Part shown: piece by piece, positions 8,161 to 18,223 of the stretch
Position numbering within the stretch: position 1 is the stretch's first letter
Layout of the letters: each line of letters starts with the position of its first letter
Notes under the pieces: model-generated
Told to the model about the DNA's origin: nothing
The model's input: the letters and a program-made list of their open reading frames with translations, nothing else
Databases searched by the model: none
Assembly: GCA_945877125.1 (NCBI GenBank)
Contig: CAMCQT010000015.1
Span: 1 to 58,502, forward strand
Length of the DNA stretch: 58,502 bases
Source of the DNA: Candidatus Brevifilum fermentans
Lineage (GTDB): Bacteria > Chloroflexota > Anaerolineae > Anaerolineales > Villigracilaceae
Reading direction: 5' to 3'
Position numbers and translations under genes: made by a program

Positions 8161-10474
8161 GGTTACCTTTATCGACAGCATTAATGGGTATGTTTTGCCC
8201 AGCTATTTTTTCGTTGTTGTTTGTTGTTTGCAGATCGATAAAAATATCTGCATCATCCAGCAATTGGCTCAACTCTTTTGCTGCGGTACGCAGAATACTT
8301 TCTGTGCGAACGGATGTGCCGATCTTGGATGTAATATCCGAGATGATGCGTTCACTCTCTGCGCGGCGGGTTGTCTCTTCGAAGAGGCGGGCATTTTCAG
8401 CGGACAGCGCTACGCGCTCTGCGACTGCTTTGATCAATTCGATCTGATCTGCGCTGATGTGCTCGTTTATTGGAACCTGAACAGAGAGAGTTCCAATGGT
8501 TTCGCCGCGCAGGACGATCGGTACGTCAATGCTTTGTTTGTCTTTCTTACTTTTATTTTCGGTAATTTTTGTCTCATTATCCAGTTCAATAGTGCCAGCA
8601 ACGGAATACCGATATCCAATTAGCTTTTCCTCTTTTGGCATACGGCTCCAGGCCTCGCGGATATATTTGCGTTGAATGGACTCGGTCTCTGACAGTGTTT
8701 TTTTAAGTTGGTCAAACAGACGTGCATTTTGAATGGCAAGGCTGACCTGATCGGCCAAAGTTTTCAATGCTTCCACATCTTCTTCATTAAAAGCATTAAT
8801 ATCCATACTTTGGATATCCAATGCTCCAATCACTCGTCCCTCAGTTTTAAGGGGCAGTGCTAATTCAGAGTGCGTTTGCGGCAGGTCTGGATTGTTGAAG
8901 TAAATGGCATCTGAGCCTGTATCTGCAGCAATGCGTGGATTGCCTGTAGCGGTCACATTTCCCACAATGCCGGTTTGTCCAACTTCAAGGCTGTGCTGGC
9001 GCAGAAGCATTTTTTGGCCACCGGGGCTATTGGCAGCGAGTAGGACCGCAAATTTACCACTATCATCAAGAAGGAAAATCCCGACATGATAAAAACCGAA
9101 TTTTTTGCTTACGGTTTGGGTTATCAGCGGCAGAAGTTTTTTCAAGTCTTTTTCTGTCGAAATATAGTGAGAAATCTCCGTAATGGTTTGCAGTTGCCTG
9201 GCGAGCTTTTTACTTTGCTGGCTTGTGAGTTCAAGTTGTACAGATTGTTGTTCCATTTCTTTGGCACGGCGATCCAGATTTTGCAGCGCACCCCGCAATT
9301 GAAAGGTCATATAGTTGAAGGTCTGTGCCAGAGTACCAATTTCATCTGCTGAAGTGACTTGAACTTGCAGGTCAAATTTACCCGCTGAAATTTCCTTCGC
9401 AATCCTCGTTAATGAAATGATGGGGCGTGTCAGTTGTTGTGAAAGGGTGACCGTCAGCAGGATGGAAAAAACAAGCGTAATAAACATTATGATGATTGAC
9501 CATGTAAAAGTTTGAGTGTTATTTACGCGTGCTGTGTTAATATCTTCGGAGGCAAGTTGCTCACCCAGGTTTTTGAATTTTGCTGTCAACGATTCCACAG
9601 CGTTTGACGCATTAATTAAGTTTTCGTTATTGTCTGCGATTTCTTTGTCCAACTCTACCAGGGCATTGAATGCAGTCATATAGGTATCTGCCAGTGTGAG
9701 TAATTCCGTCTTTGCCCTGGGTTCAAGTTGGTCAGTTTCTGCGATCTGGTCTTTTAACCGGGAAATTAAAGTCTGAACTTCAACGATATATATTTGTTTT
9801 CCCTGATCCAGATAGTATCTTTCACTGCGGCGGGCATTAATAAATGTAAGTTCCAATTGCAATAGGTTGGTTTGACCATTTATTTTTTCTTCAATATTCC
9901 TGGCTGAGATTCGAAATTCACTTTCCAAGTCTGTATTCTTATCAGTGCCTTTTTTATTGAATGCGTTCACCAGGGATATGAAACTTTTTTCATAAGCATC
10001 CACATTTTGGGTTAAAGAAGCAATGTCAGTCTCATATTGAGCCTGGGTAATATTATTACCCGTTGAGACAGTTGCCGCCTGAGTCCCAAAGAGGGCAAGC
10101 TGCTTAATATCTTCGCGCATGTCGGTGACATTAAGCTTATAAGAAGTTACATAGTTTATAAATGCCGTGTCCAAGCCTTGCTCCTGCCAGCGCAAGATGG
10201 AACTTTTTTCGTCAAAACGGGCTTGTAAAAGACTGATCTCCAACTGGTCAGATAGCCTGCGAATCTCAACGCCATGTGCCAGAGCATTTTCGTAAGCGGC
10301 TTGCGTTTTGTTCAGTCCAGTCAGGGTGTTTGTAGCGATGATTGCTGCAAACACAAACAGGACGCCAAACGCCAGAAACAATTTTTGTGAAAGCGGCAGG
10401 TTTCCCCAAAAGCCGAAGCGTTTTTTTTCTTCATCATCTTTATTTTTTGGGGGCGAAAAGAATCCATTGATCAT
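8147..10474 (-). CDS. Array protein 11: helical-bundle sensor/HAMP/GAF membrane protein
   Basis: 775 residues. TM1 at about 31-49 and TM2 at about 324-344 flank an almost purely helical, Gln/Glu/Leu-rich extracytoplasmic domain of about 270 residues, like the helical bimodular (HBM) or four-helix sensors of some chemoreceptors and not like a Cache fold. HAMP follows (345-398), then a Gln-rich coiled coil, GAF1 (about 445-590; FGFYHVGIFLL, LRQHSLEVG, FNNPDLPQTHSE), the second GAF-like segment with the conserved Trp in REAWSRM, and the shared tail (ISDITSKIGTS). After the tail there is a hydrophilic extension of about 30 residues not seen in most siblings. No output domain. The HBM comparison is by overall helical pattern only. 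Confidence 0.88.
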   Translation of the reverse strand: MINGFFSPPKNKDDEEKKRFGFWGNLPLSQKLFLAFGVLFVFAAIIATNTLTGLNKTQAAYENALAHGVEIRRLSDQLEISLLQARFDEKSSILRWQEQGLDTAFINYVTSYKLNVTDMREDIKQLALFGTQAATVSTGNNITQAQYETDIASLTQNVDAYEKSFISLVNAFNKKGTDKNTDLESEFRISARNIEEKINGQTNLLQLELTFINARRSERYYLDQGKQIYIVEVQTLISRLKDQIAETDQLEPRAKTELLTLADTYMTAFNALVELDKEIADNNENLINASNAVESLTAKFKNLGEQLASEDINTARVNNTQTFTWSIIIMFITLVFSILLTVTLSQQLTRPIISLTRIAKEISAGKFDLQVQVTSADEIGTLAQTFNYMTFQLRGALQNLDRRAKEMEQQSVQLELTSQQSKKLARQLQTITEISHYISTEKDLKKLLPLITQTVSKKFGFYHVGIFLLDDSGKFAVLLAANSPGGQKMLLRQHSLEVGQTGIVGNVTATGNPRIAADTGSDAIYFNNPDLPQTHSELALPLKTEGRVIGALDIQSMDINAFNEEDVEALKTLADQVSLAIQNARLFDQLKKTLSETESIQRKYIREAWSRMPKEEKLIGYRYSVAGTIELDNETKITENKSKKDKQSIDVPIVLRGETIGTLSVQVPINEHISADQIELIKAVAERVALSAENARLFEETTRRAESERIISDITSKIGTSVRTESILRTAAKELSQLLDDADIFIDLQTTNNNEKIAGQNIPINAVDKGNHESE

Positions 10475-10482
10475 ATTATTCT

Positions 10483-13311
10483 CTATTTGTTTTCACTGTT
10501 AAATTGGATCAAAACATCTGAGCCGGGTATTGTACGCCCCAACTCTTCCACGGCTGTTTGCAATACATTCTTCAAATTGATGGATGCGCCTATTTTTCCG
10601 GTGACTTCACTGATTGTTTGCTCTTTGATTACCTTGCGTTGAGATTCCTGGATCAAGCGGGCATTTTCAAGCGCAATTGAAAGACGCTCAGAGATCGCCT
10701 CGGCAAGGTTGATCTCATCATTTGACCATTGTCGATTTTTGGTTGGCGCATTGATTTTTATATTACCGATAATTTGTCCGCGTAGTTTGATCGGAACAAT
10801 AATAGATGCCTCGTGTGTCACTCCATCTGCGTGAAAGATCAACGATTCTCCACGATTCATGGACTGTCGAATTTCGTCTGTTTCAACAACTTCGGTCAGT
10901 TTCTTGCCGCTTGTTAAACTCTGCTGGTAGCCGATAAATTCTTTTTCGCGGCTGAAAGTTTTCCAGCCTTCCTGCAAGTTTTGGCGATAGAGTGCCTGGG
11001 CTTCACTTAATGCCTGCTGTGTTTGTTCGAAAAGTTGTGCGTTTTCGAGGGCAATCGCAATCTGGTCCGCCAGGATGCTGAGTGTGTTCGTGTCATTTTG
11101 GGTAAACGCTCCTGGTCTTTCACTTTGCACATCCAGTACGCCTATGATGCGATCTCGTACTTTGAGGGGCAGCGCCATTTCTGAGCGAGTGTTTGGGAGG
11201 TCGGGATTGTTGAAGAAAACAGCATCCTGCCCAACGTCGAGTGAGATGCGAGGGCTTCCAGATTGTGCGACATAACCCACGATGCCGCTTTCTCCAATCT
11301 CGAGCTTGTGTCCGCGCTTCAACATATTTTTTCCGCCTGTGCTATTGGCCGCTTGCAGCACAGCAAACTGGTTTGTGTTGTCGATCAGGAATATTCCTGT
11401 ATGATAGAAATTGAATCGTTCGCTAACAAGGCGGGTGATAAGCGGCAGTAGGTTTTCAAGGTTTTTTTCGCCGGTAATGAATTTTGAGATTTCGCCGATT
11501 GACTGGAGTTCGTTGGCGCGTTTTTCGCTTTGCTTACGGGAAATTTCGAGATCGGTGGTGCGTTCTACAATTCGCTGCTCGAAATTTTCCAGTGTGGTTT
11601 CCAGTTGTCCAATCGTTTGATTCAGTACGGTGGATAATGTGCCTATTTCATCTGTGAGGGTGATTTCACTGCGGGCTTTTAAGTCACCTGCTTTTACCCG
11701 CTCTGCAACTGCGGTAAGTTGCAAAATTGGTTTGGTGATCAGGTTGGTGGAAATGTTTGTAATAATAAGTGCCACAATGATGAGCGCCAGCAATAGGATT
11801 AAGCTTGATCGGATTTGCTCTTGCAGTGGAATGTTGAATACTTCTCCTGGTTGTGTAAAAATTACGATCCAGGGTTTGCTTCCCAGCCGTACGGCTGCGG
11901 CTCTATCGTCTCCACCTGTAATATCCTGTTTTTCAAGTTCAAGCAAGAAATAAGGCGTACTATCAACATTCAATAAGCCTTTTTCTATACCGGGTATGCT
12001 GACAAATAATCCTTCTTGTGAAGTTAGCGGGAGGCGTTGGTTAAGCGTTAATTCCGCAATAGTTTTAGAATCAAGTTGTGAAGTGTTTTTATATAATAAA
12101 CTTGTATTAGCGCCATGCCCTAGTATCGTGTGATTCTCATCCATTAGAATAGCGAAAGATGATTCGCCGATGGTTTCATTTTGTTCAGCAATAATGAATT
12201 GAAGGATTATGCTGTCATATTCGGCTCTTAAGACGCCAAGAATATTTCCGTTTTCGTCCAGCACAGGCGCAGAAAGATAGAACTCAGAGATGCCGGTTTG
12301 CGGATCAAAAAAAACGTCAGATATATATATATTGCGCGTGCTGAGTGTATTCTGGAAATAAGGGAAGCTGGCTTCACTTTGACTCACATGATTTTTCTGT
12401 GGTTCTGTATCGAAGAGGTTGTTACCCTTGATGTCCAACAGGGCATATGAAATGATCTCTTTATTGACCGAGCTATAGGCTTGAAGAATTCCCAGTATAT
12501 TTTCATCAGGGTTGCTGCCTTTTAAGTAGCTGATAATAGCCGGAAGGCGCGCATCAGTTTGTATGCCGCTGAGGTTTTCGTGAAAAAAACTTTCGATCCG
12601 AATGGAAGTTTGTTGCGCCGCACTATAAATGGCTTGGTCAGAATAGTTTACGATGTTTTGTCGGGAGGATGTAATGAGGGGAATGCCGACCATTAAAGCC
12701 GGCACGGTTACGGTAATGATAAAAATGAGGCGTAACCGATCCCGCATTGAATTAAATCTAATCTCATTGGAAGCATAGGTTCCATAGATCAATATGACCA
12801 GCCCCATAACAATAATGATCGCATTTTGCAACAGGGAATTAATTTGCACGCGGTCAGGCAGGTTTAGGAAAAATTCAATCAAAATAATTGCTATGAAAGA
12901 CATTATGCTGGTTGCAATTGCCAGCCAGACGTTGCTACGTGGAAGGCTTAGCAGGGCGGTTAGTGGAGAAATTGTAATAATACCGATGGCGAGAATAATT
13001 CCCACTCCGTTAAAAAATACAGATACGAGTGGAAATGTAATATTTACAGCAATAATTATTACCCAGGCGGCTGCATAGTTCTTTTTATAGTGCGCCAATA
13101 TAATAATAGCTATGACTGCAACGACCAATGCCCCATTATTAATAACAAGTGCTTTGTATTGCCAGAGCCCAGTCTGCTGAGCAAGGTAAATATATAGCAT
13201 TTCCAAACCTAGCGCGCCAAAAACCCCCACTGTCCTAAGGATGGAGAGGATGTTGGCGGTATCTTTTTTTAGACCGACTTTTGGATGAGCTTCTGATTGA
13301 TGTGACTGCAT
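10483..13311 (-). CDS. Array protein 10: multi-TM module joined to double-Cache/HAMP/GAF
   Basis: 942 residues, the largest after array protein 1. The N-terminus has about six hydrophobic segments between residues 25 and 180 (a MASE-like membrane module), then a seventh TM at about 194-212. This leads into a double-Cache-like extracytoplasmic domain (about 217-495), TM at 502-520 and HAMP (522-575). GAF1 spans about 618-765 (FNFYHTGIFLI, KRGHKLEIG, FNNPDLPNTRSE), the second GAF-like segment about 775-890 (LQEGWKTF, QWSNDEINLAEA), and the shared tail ends at FNSENK. It effectively stacks two input modules, intramembrane and extracytoplasmic, in one chain. It has no output domain. Gaps of 36 and 8 bases to its neighbours fit an operon. 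Confidence 0.88.
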   Translation of the reverse strand: MQSHQSEAHPKVGLKKDTANILSILRTVGVFGALGLEMLYIYLAQQTGLWQYKALVINNGALVVAVIAIIILAHYKKNYAAAWVIIIAVNITFPLVSVFFNGVGIILAIGIITISPLTALLSLPRSNVWLAIATSIMSFIAIILIEFFLNLPDRVQINSLLQNAIIIVMGLVILIYGTYASNEIRFNSMRDRLRLIFIITVTVPALMVGIPLITSSRQNIVNYSDQAIYSAAQQTSIRIESFFHENLSGIQTDARLPAIISYLKGSNPDENILGILQAYSSVNKEIISYALLDIKGNNLFDTEPQKNHVSQSEASFPYFQNTLSTRNIYISDVFFDPQTGISEFYLSAPVLDENGNILGVLRAEYDSIILQFIIAEQNETIGESSFAILMDENHTILGHGANTSLLYKNTSQLDSKTIAELTLNQRLPLTSQEGLFVSIPGIEKGLLNVDSTPYFLLELEKQDITGGDDRAAAVRLGSKPWIVIFTQPGEVFNIPLQEQIRSSLILLLALIIVALIITNISTNLITKPILQLTAVAERVKAGDLKARSEITLTDEIGTLSTVLNQTIGQLETTLENFEQRIVERTTDLEISRKQSEKRANELQSIGEISKFITGEKNLENLLPLITRLVSERFNFYHTGIFLIDNTNQFAVLQAANSTGGKNMLKRGHKLEIGESGIVGYVAQSGSPRISLDVGQDAVFFNNPDLPNTRSEMALPLKVRDRIIGVLDVQSERPGAFTQNDTNTLSILADQIAIALENAQLFEQTQQALSEAQALYRQNLQEGWKTFSREKEFIGYQQSLTSGKKLTEVVETDEIRQSMNRGESLIFHADGVTHEASIIVPIKLRGQIIGNIKINAPTKNRQWSNDEINLAEAISERLSIALENARLIQESQRKVIKEQTISEVTGKIGASINLKNVLQTAVEELGRTIPGSDVLIQFNSENK

Positions 13312-13347
13312 TTTATGTCCTGAAAATCTTGTGCTTGAAAGACTATT

Positions 13348-15075
13348 TTAGAGCGAAGATAACTTTTGGCTGGTTGGCTCAATTTGCACCAGCACATCTG
13401 AGCCGCCGAGCGCTTTGCTAAGTTCCTGTGCGGCCGTTTGCAGGATAGTTTCAAAGCGGGTGGATGAACCGATCTTTGAAGATATGTCGGTTGTCAGGCG
13501 TTCAATATCAGCGCGGTGTTGTGTGGCTTCAAGCAATGTGGCAGTTTCAATTGCCAGCGAGAGGCGTTCTGTGACAGACTTGGCAATATCAGCATCATCA
13601 CCGGTTAGTTTGCGATTATTGCTCGCGCGCAGATTTATTACGCCAACGACTTGCCCGCCTAATCGAATGGGGATTGCAAGGCTTGAGGATGCATTATCTT
13701 CATCGGATAAGACCGATTTATTTTGAGTAATTGCCTGTTGGATATGCTTGCCTTCCAATGGCGCATCCAGCGGTTTGATGGTGGTGCCTGTGAGTTGGAA
13801 TCCCAATCCTAATGACTTGGATCGCATGACTTTCCACGATTGATAGGTTCTATCATTTAGGGAGCTTTGGAATTTTGACATGGTATTTCTGGCTTCTTCA
13901 AACGTTAAAGTGTTTTTTATGGCAGTTGCAACCTGGTCAGCAAGAGTAATTAATACTTCAATATCATCCTGATCAAACGCGTTTGATTCAGAACTTTGCA
14001 CATCAAGCGCACCGATGATCTGATCGGCGTAGCGCAGGGGCAATGTGATTTCTGAGTGAGTATTTGGCAGGTCTGGATTATTAAAGAACACGGCGTCAGC
14101 GCCTACATCTGATGCGATACGCGGCTGACCCGTGGCTGTCACAAAGCCGACAATACCGGTTTGCCCGACCTCTAGCTTGTGCTCACGGGTAATCATTTTT
14201 TTGCCGCCTTCGCTGTTTGACGCACGCAAGATTGCGAACTCACGTTTATCATCCAATAAAAAGATGCCTGTATGGTAAACGTTAAATTGTTCACTCACTA
14301 CTTGTGCGATACGAGGGAGCAGGGTGTCCAAATCCTGGATGGATGAAACTGCGCGTACAACTTGAGAAATTGCCTCAAACTGGCGTACATGCTTCAAGTT
14401 GTAGCGGTTTACGTTGTTTAGCTCAGCCGTGCGCTGGTCTACACGTTGTTCCAATGTTTGGTTAAGTTCCTGTAAGTTTTTATTTGAAGCGAGTAGATTC
14501 TGTTCGCTTTGGATTGCACGGGTGATGGCATCTCTTAAATAGGTTGTGCTGAAATAAATTAATACCGCAATTACCACCAATATGAGGGAGAGGTCACGTG
14601 AAAATGCAATGGGTTCCTGGAAGCGGGGGATTATGAATCCATTCGCTTCAAGCATCACAAGAGTCCAGATTGCTCCGATACTAAGAAGGATAATGACACT
14701 ACCTACACGCCAGTTAATGACAATGCTGGCGAGCAAGCTAACTGCGATGTAAGCGACTATGATTACGTCTCTTGCGCCGTCTGCGGTATATGCTTGTATG
14801 CCAAGTCCCAGCCAGCCAAGAATCACAATGATGGATCCGCTGGCATTCAGGTTTCCCCTTCGCAATAGGAAAAGCGATACAAACATAATGAAAATTAAGC
14901 TAGTGAGAACCACAATTGTTGTTGCCGAGTTTTCATCTGCGTTGGGTCCCAGGTTGGGTATTAAGGCGGCAGTAAGTACTGCAATTACAACCCAAGCAAA
15001 ACCGTTAATGAACTTGGCGCGGAATCTGTCTTCCTGGTTATCAAATACTGGTGGGCTAAATAATCTTTTGATCAT
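13348..15075 (-). CDS. Array protein 9: six-TM/GAF membrane protein
   Basis: 575 residues. Six hydrophobic segments (about 24-43, 52-71, 80-97, 103-121, 126-143, 161-178) with very short loops, so any signal would be sensed in or near the membrane. A coiled coil (about 185-235; LEQRVDQRTAEL) leads to GAF1 (about 245-392; FNVYHTGIFLL, REHKLEVG, FNNPDLPNTHSE), the second GAF-like segment (about 400-515; TYQSWKVM) and the shared tail (TDISSKIGSSTRFETILQTA). Its start overlaps the end of the preceding gene by the four-base ATGA junction, which suggests translational coupling. It lacks HAMP and any catalytic domain. Confidence 0.87.
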   Translation of the reverse strand: MIKRLFSPPVFDNQEDRFRAKFINGFAWVVIAVLTAALIPNLGPNADENSATTIVVLTSLIFIMFVSLFLLRRGNLNASGSIIVILGWLGLGIQAYTADGARDVIIVAYIAVSLLASIVINWRVGSVIILLSIGAIWTLVMLEANGFIIPRFQEPIAFSRDLSLILVVIAVLIYFSTTYLRDAITRAIQSEQNLLASNKNLQELNQTLEQRVDQRTAELNNVNRYNLKHVRQFEAISQVVRAVSSIQDLDTLLPRIAQVVSEQFNVYHTGIFLLDDKREFAILRASNSEGGKKMITREHKLEVGQTGIVGFVTATGQPRIASDVGADAVFFNNPDLPNTHSEITLPLRYADQIIGALDVQSSESNAFDQDDIEVLITLADQVATAIKNTLTFEEARNTMSKFQSSLNDRTYQSWKVMRSKSLGLGFQLTGTTIKPLDAPLEGKHIQQAITQNKSVLSDEDNASSSLAIPIRLGGQVVGVINLRASNNRKLTGDDADIAKSVTERLSLAIETATLLEATQHRADIERLTTDISSKIGSSTRFETILQTAAQELSKALGGSDVLVQIEPTSQKLSSL

Positions 15076-16421
15076 TCAGTCTCCTGACCTTTTTTGAATT
15101 GAATAGCTATGTCTGTTCCTGGCAGGGTATTGCCCAGTTCCAGAATGGCAGTTTGGAGTATGCTTTCAAGATTGCTTGAACCACCAATTTTGGCTGATAT
15201 TTCTCCAATGACTCGTTCTTTGGCGGCGCGCTTTTGCGCTTCTTGAAGCAGGCGTGCATTTTCAAGGGCAATGGATGTGCGTTCTGCTGTAGCTTCTGCC
15301 ATGTCAATTTCGTCAGTTGTCCACGTTCGCTTTGGATCTGCTGTGCTGAGTTTGATCGTGCCGATGCGTGTGCCGCGCAGAGTGAGCGGAATCGCAAGGC
15401 TGTTAGCTCGTTGATTGTCAGTCGGCTTTAGGTTTTTTGTATCAACACCATCAAAGAAATATCCCTCTACAGGCGTATGCGTTAAGAATTGTTGCCATTG
15501 TTGACTGCTCATTTGTCTGGATGCGATTTCAGCCTGGGATAGCGCTTCGTGGGTCTGTTGATAGGAGCGCGCATTTTGAATAGCGATGCCCACTAGATCG
15601 GCTAATATGGACAATATGCTGATGTCTTCCTGGGAGAATGCATTTTTTTTCTTGCTTTGCACGTCTAGTGCGCCGAATGTATCGGTGCCGATACGCAAGG
15701 GTAGGGCGATCTCGGATTGGGTGTCTGGGAGGTCGGGATTGTTGAAGTAAGCAGCATCCAGCTCAACGTCTAGTGCGATGCGGGGCTGCCCGGTGTTGGT
15801 CACAAAACCTACGATGCCGATTCCGCCGATGAGCAGGCGGTGGTTACGTTCAAGCATCTTTTTTCCACCCTCACTGTTTGATGCCGCGAGTATGGCATAT
15901 TCTTTATTATTATCCAATAGAAAAATGCCAACATGATAAAAGCCAAATTGTTCCGAAATTGTTTGCGTGACTTGAGGAAGAAGTTGATCCAGTATTTGTA
16001 TTGAACTAATGGTGCGGGCTGTATAAGCAATGGCTTCGAACTGGGAAGTGCGCTGTTCATTATGCTGGTTAGCGATCACCAGCTCAGCAGTACGCGCATT
16101 TGCATATGTTTCAAGGTTGACTTGATTATTTTTTAGTTCAATTTCACGATTACGCAGTTGTTCATTTACTTTAGATAATATATCCTGTTTGCGACCAGCG
16201 TAACCTGCAAATAGACCAATTACAATAGGTGCGGTGTCAACGATCCATAATAAAGGGTCTGTGCGTTGAGTATAGAGCATGTTATAGAGGTTAAGCGGAA
16301 GTTGGGAAAATAAAACCTCCAACACGGTTCCGATTAGTGGAAATGTGAATCCAAAGGCCGCGCCAAGTATGGCGTAACGCTGTGTTGCATTAAATTTTGC
16401 GCGATTTGGTCTTTGGTTCAC
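15072..16421 (-). CDS. Array protein 8: short two-TM/GAF membrane protein
   Basis: 449 residues, the smallest member. Two hydrophobic segments only (about 17-40 and 56-76) and no sensory domain between them. A long coiled coil (80-135) leads to GAF1 (about 140-285; FGFYHVGIFLL, ERNHRLLIG, FNNPDLPDTQSE), the second GAF-like segment (295-392; SSQQWQQF, RTWTTDEIDMAEA) and the shared tail (GEISAKIGGS...ILELG). With so little input, any ligand sensing must be by the GAF domains themselves, or the protein is a membrane-anchored adaptor. ATGA overlap with the next gene; 24-base gap to the previous one. Confidence 0.87.
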   Translation of the reverse strand: MNQRPNRAKFNATQRYAILGAAFGFTFPLIGTVLEVLFSQLPLNLYNMLYTQRTDPLLWIVDTAPIVIGLFAGYAGRKQDILSKVNEQLRNREIELKNNQVNLETYANARTAELVIANQHNEQRTSQFEAIAYTARTISSIQILDQLLPQVTQTISEQFGFYHVGIFLLDNNKEYAILAASNSEGGKKMLERNHRLLIGGIGIVGFVTNTGQPRIALDVELDAAYFNNPDLPDTQSEIALPLRIGTDTFGALDVQSKKKNAFSQEDISILSILADLVGIAIQNARSYQQTHEALSQAEIASRQMSSQQWQQFLTHTPVEGYFFDGVDTKNLKPTDNQRANSLAIPLTLRGTRIGTIKLSTADPKRTWTTDEIDMAEATAERTSIALENARLLQEAQKRAAKERVIGEISAKIGGSSNLESILQTAILELGNTLPGTDIAIQFKKGQETE

Positions 16422-16445
16422 AGTTTATACCTCAAAAAATAGTGA

Positions 16446-18131
16446 TTATTCATCGCCGCTTCCAATCTCAACTGATATTTGGGCGTCGCCAATATGATTA
16501 CCCAACTCTCGAACGGCAGTCTTTAGGATCATCTCAATCTGAGTGCTTGCGCTTATCTTTGCTGCAATTTCACCGATTGCCCGTTCTTTTTTAGCAGACG
16601 TTCGGCTTTCTGCTAATAGGCGGGCGTTTTCAATGGATAATGCGGCGCGTTCTACGATGGCAGTGATAATATCCCTCTCGTCTGCCGACCAATTACGTTC
16701 TCCGTCTGTTTTGACGTTGAGTATGCCAACGATTTCGTCGCGCAACTTTACTGGTATTGTCGTTTGAGAATGTTCCTCATTTTGGAAGTATGCAGCTCCA
16801 GAATTTATTACTTCTGCTGCGCCGGGTAGTTCTATTGCCTCTGTGTAGAGATTTGCTTTTGTTGCAGTTCGACGCACACCTGCAATATTTTGTGAGCGAG
16901 TAAATTTTTTCCAGCCTGTTTGTAGATCGTGACGATAGAGCATTTCAGCTTCGATCAATGTTTTTTGTGTTTCTTCATAAAGTTGGGCGTTGGCAATTGC
17001 TACAGAAACTTGGTCAGCTAATGTAATGAGTATTTCAATATCTTCGCGGTTGAAGGCGTTTGGTTCAATACTTTGTATGTCGAGAACGCCGATAATCTCC
17101 CCCCCTGTTTGTATGAGCGGAAGTGCCATTTCTGAGCGAGTTTCTGGCAGGTCAGGGTTGTTGAAGTAGGTGGCGTCGGCTCCTGTATCCAATGCAATGC
17201 GGGGCTTTGCCGCTCCAGCTACGTAACCAACGATACCCACTTGTCCCACGCGCAGTTTATGGTTACGTTCAAGCATCCTTTGGCCGCCTTCACTATTCGT
17301 GGCGCTTAAAATTGCATAATCCTTGCTTGGGCTAATCAAAAAAATGCCAACATGGTAGAAATTGAAGTGTTGACTAATTGCCTGTGTGATTTGCGGCAGG
17401 AGGTCTTGTAAGTTCTGCGTGGATATAATGGCGCGTGTTACCTGTGCTATCGCTTGAAACATTTGAGCACGGTGTTCATTGGCTTGGTTGGCGCTGGTTA
17501 AGTCTTGTGTTCTCTTTTCTACTCGTTGCTCTAATGTGAATTTTTCATCCTGTACTATATTAAGAACTGTTTGAGCACGATTTTGGGCTTTCCCAAATTC
17601 GTCCTGTGTAAGGCGGATACCATTTACAATTACAATGGCAAGAAGAAGGACAGATGTGCTTCCGCTAATCCATGTTGCCAAGGTCCCGGGGGTTACCTCT
17701 TGGCTGGTAAGGGTTATTGTGCCGTTTATTATTAACCAACCCGAGATGATAAAAGACAACATGGTTAAACCTGTAAGTACCCAGCCGATTCTCCATGAAA
17801 ATAACAGTGACGACATGGCTATCGCGCCTAACATAAACATAGGCGCATCACCTCGAATTCCAGATTCTGTTAAGCCTAAAATTCCCAGGCTGAAGATTAT
17901 GCTTGTAAGTGCTCCGGCTTTTATTGAATTCTGAACTTGCAGGAATGTTAAAAGTAGTAATATAAGGTAGGCTCCGAGATATAACTCGGCGTAAATGGGG
18001 GCGGTCGCGCCAAGAACTCCGGGAATGACTGCAACCAGCCCAAATACACTTGCGCCGATCATAGTAATTCGCAGGAAACCGGTGCGCCAGTTTGTATATG
18101 AAAACTCTACACTGTCAGGTGATTGATTCAT
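16446..18131 (-). CDS. Array protein 7: six-TM (Y-x-x-W-R type)/GAF membrane protein
   Basis: 561 residues. It starts with a short cytoplasmic piece carrying YTNWRTGF (about 12-19) and six hydrophobic segments to about residue 172. This layout is shared with array proteins 2 and 3, so the three form a subfamily. Coiled coil follows (about 175-225), then GAF1 (about 235-385; FNFYHVGIFLI, ERNHKLRVG, FNNPDLPETRSE), the second GAF-like segment (about 395-505; LQTGWKKF, NWSADERDI) and the shared tail (GEIAAKISAS...AVRELG). It lies downstream of the largest gap in the run (92 bases), where I see no convincing internal promoter or terminator. Confidence 0.87.
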   Translation of the reverse strand: MNQSPDSVEFSYTNWRTGFLRITMIGASVFGLVAVIPGVLGATAPIYAELYLGAYLILLLLTFLQVQNSIKAGALTSIIFSLGILGLTESGIRGDAPMFMLGAIAMSSLLFSWRIGWVLTGLTMLSFIISGWLIINGTITLTSQEVTPGTLATWISGSTSVLLLAIVIVNGIRLTQDEFGKAQNRAQTVLNIVQDEKFTLEQRVEKRTQDLTSANQANEHRAQMFQAIAQVTRAIISTQNLQDLLPQITQAISQHFNFYHVGIFLISPSKDYAILSATNSEGGQRMLERNHKLRVGQVGIVGYVAGAAKPRIALDTGADATYFNNPDLPETRSEMALPLIQTGGEIIGVLDIQSIEPNAFNREDIEILITLADQVSVAIANAQLYEETQKTLIEAEMLYRHDLQTGWKKFTRSQNIAGVRRTATKANLYTEAIELPGAAEVINSGAAYFQNEEHSQTTIPVKLRDEIVGILNVKTDGERNWSADERDIITAIVERAALSIENARLLAESRTSAKKERAIGEIAAKISASTQIEMILKTAVRELGNHIGDAQISVEIGSGDE

Positions 18132-18223
18132 CTCGTAATGATCCAGGTGGAAAATATCTGCGGGATAGATAAAGGTTTGGAATAATTATGCATAGTTAAC
18201 TTCTGTAATATTGTATTGCATCT

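Noticed and set aside
18132-18223. Internal promoter in the 92-base gap of the array
   Set aside because: No pair of boxes with a 16-18-base spacer and reasonable matches was found; the gap is merely AT-rich.
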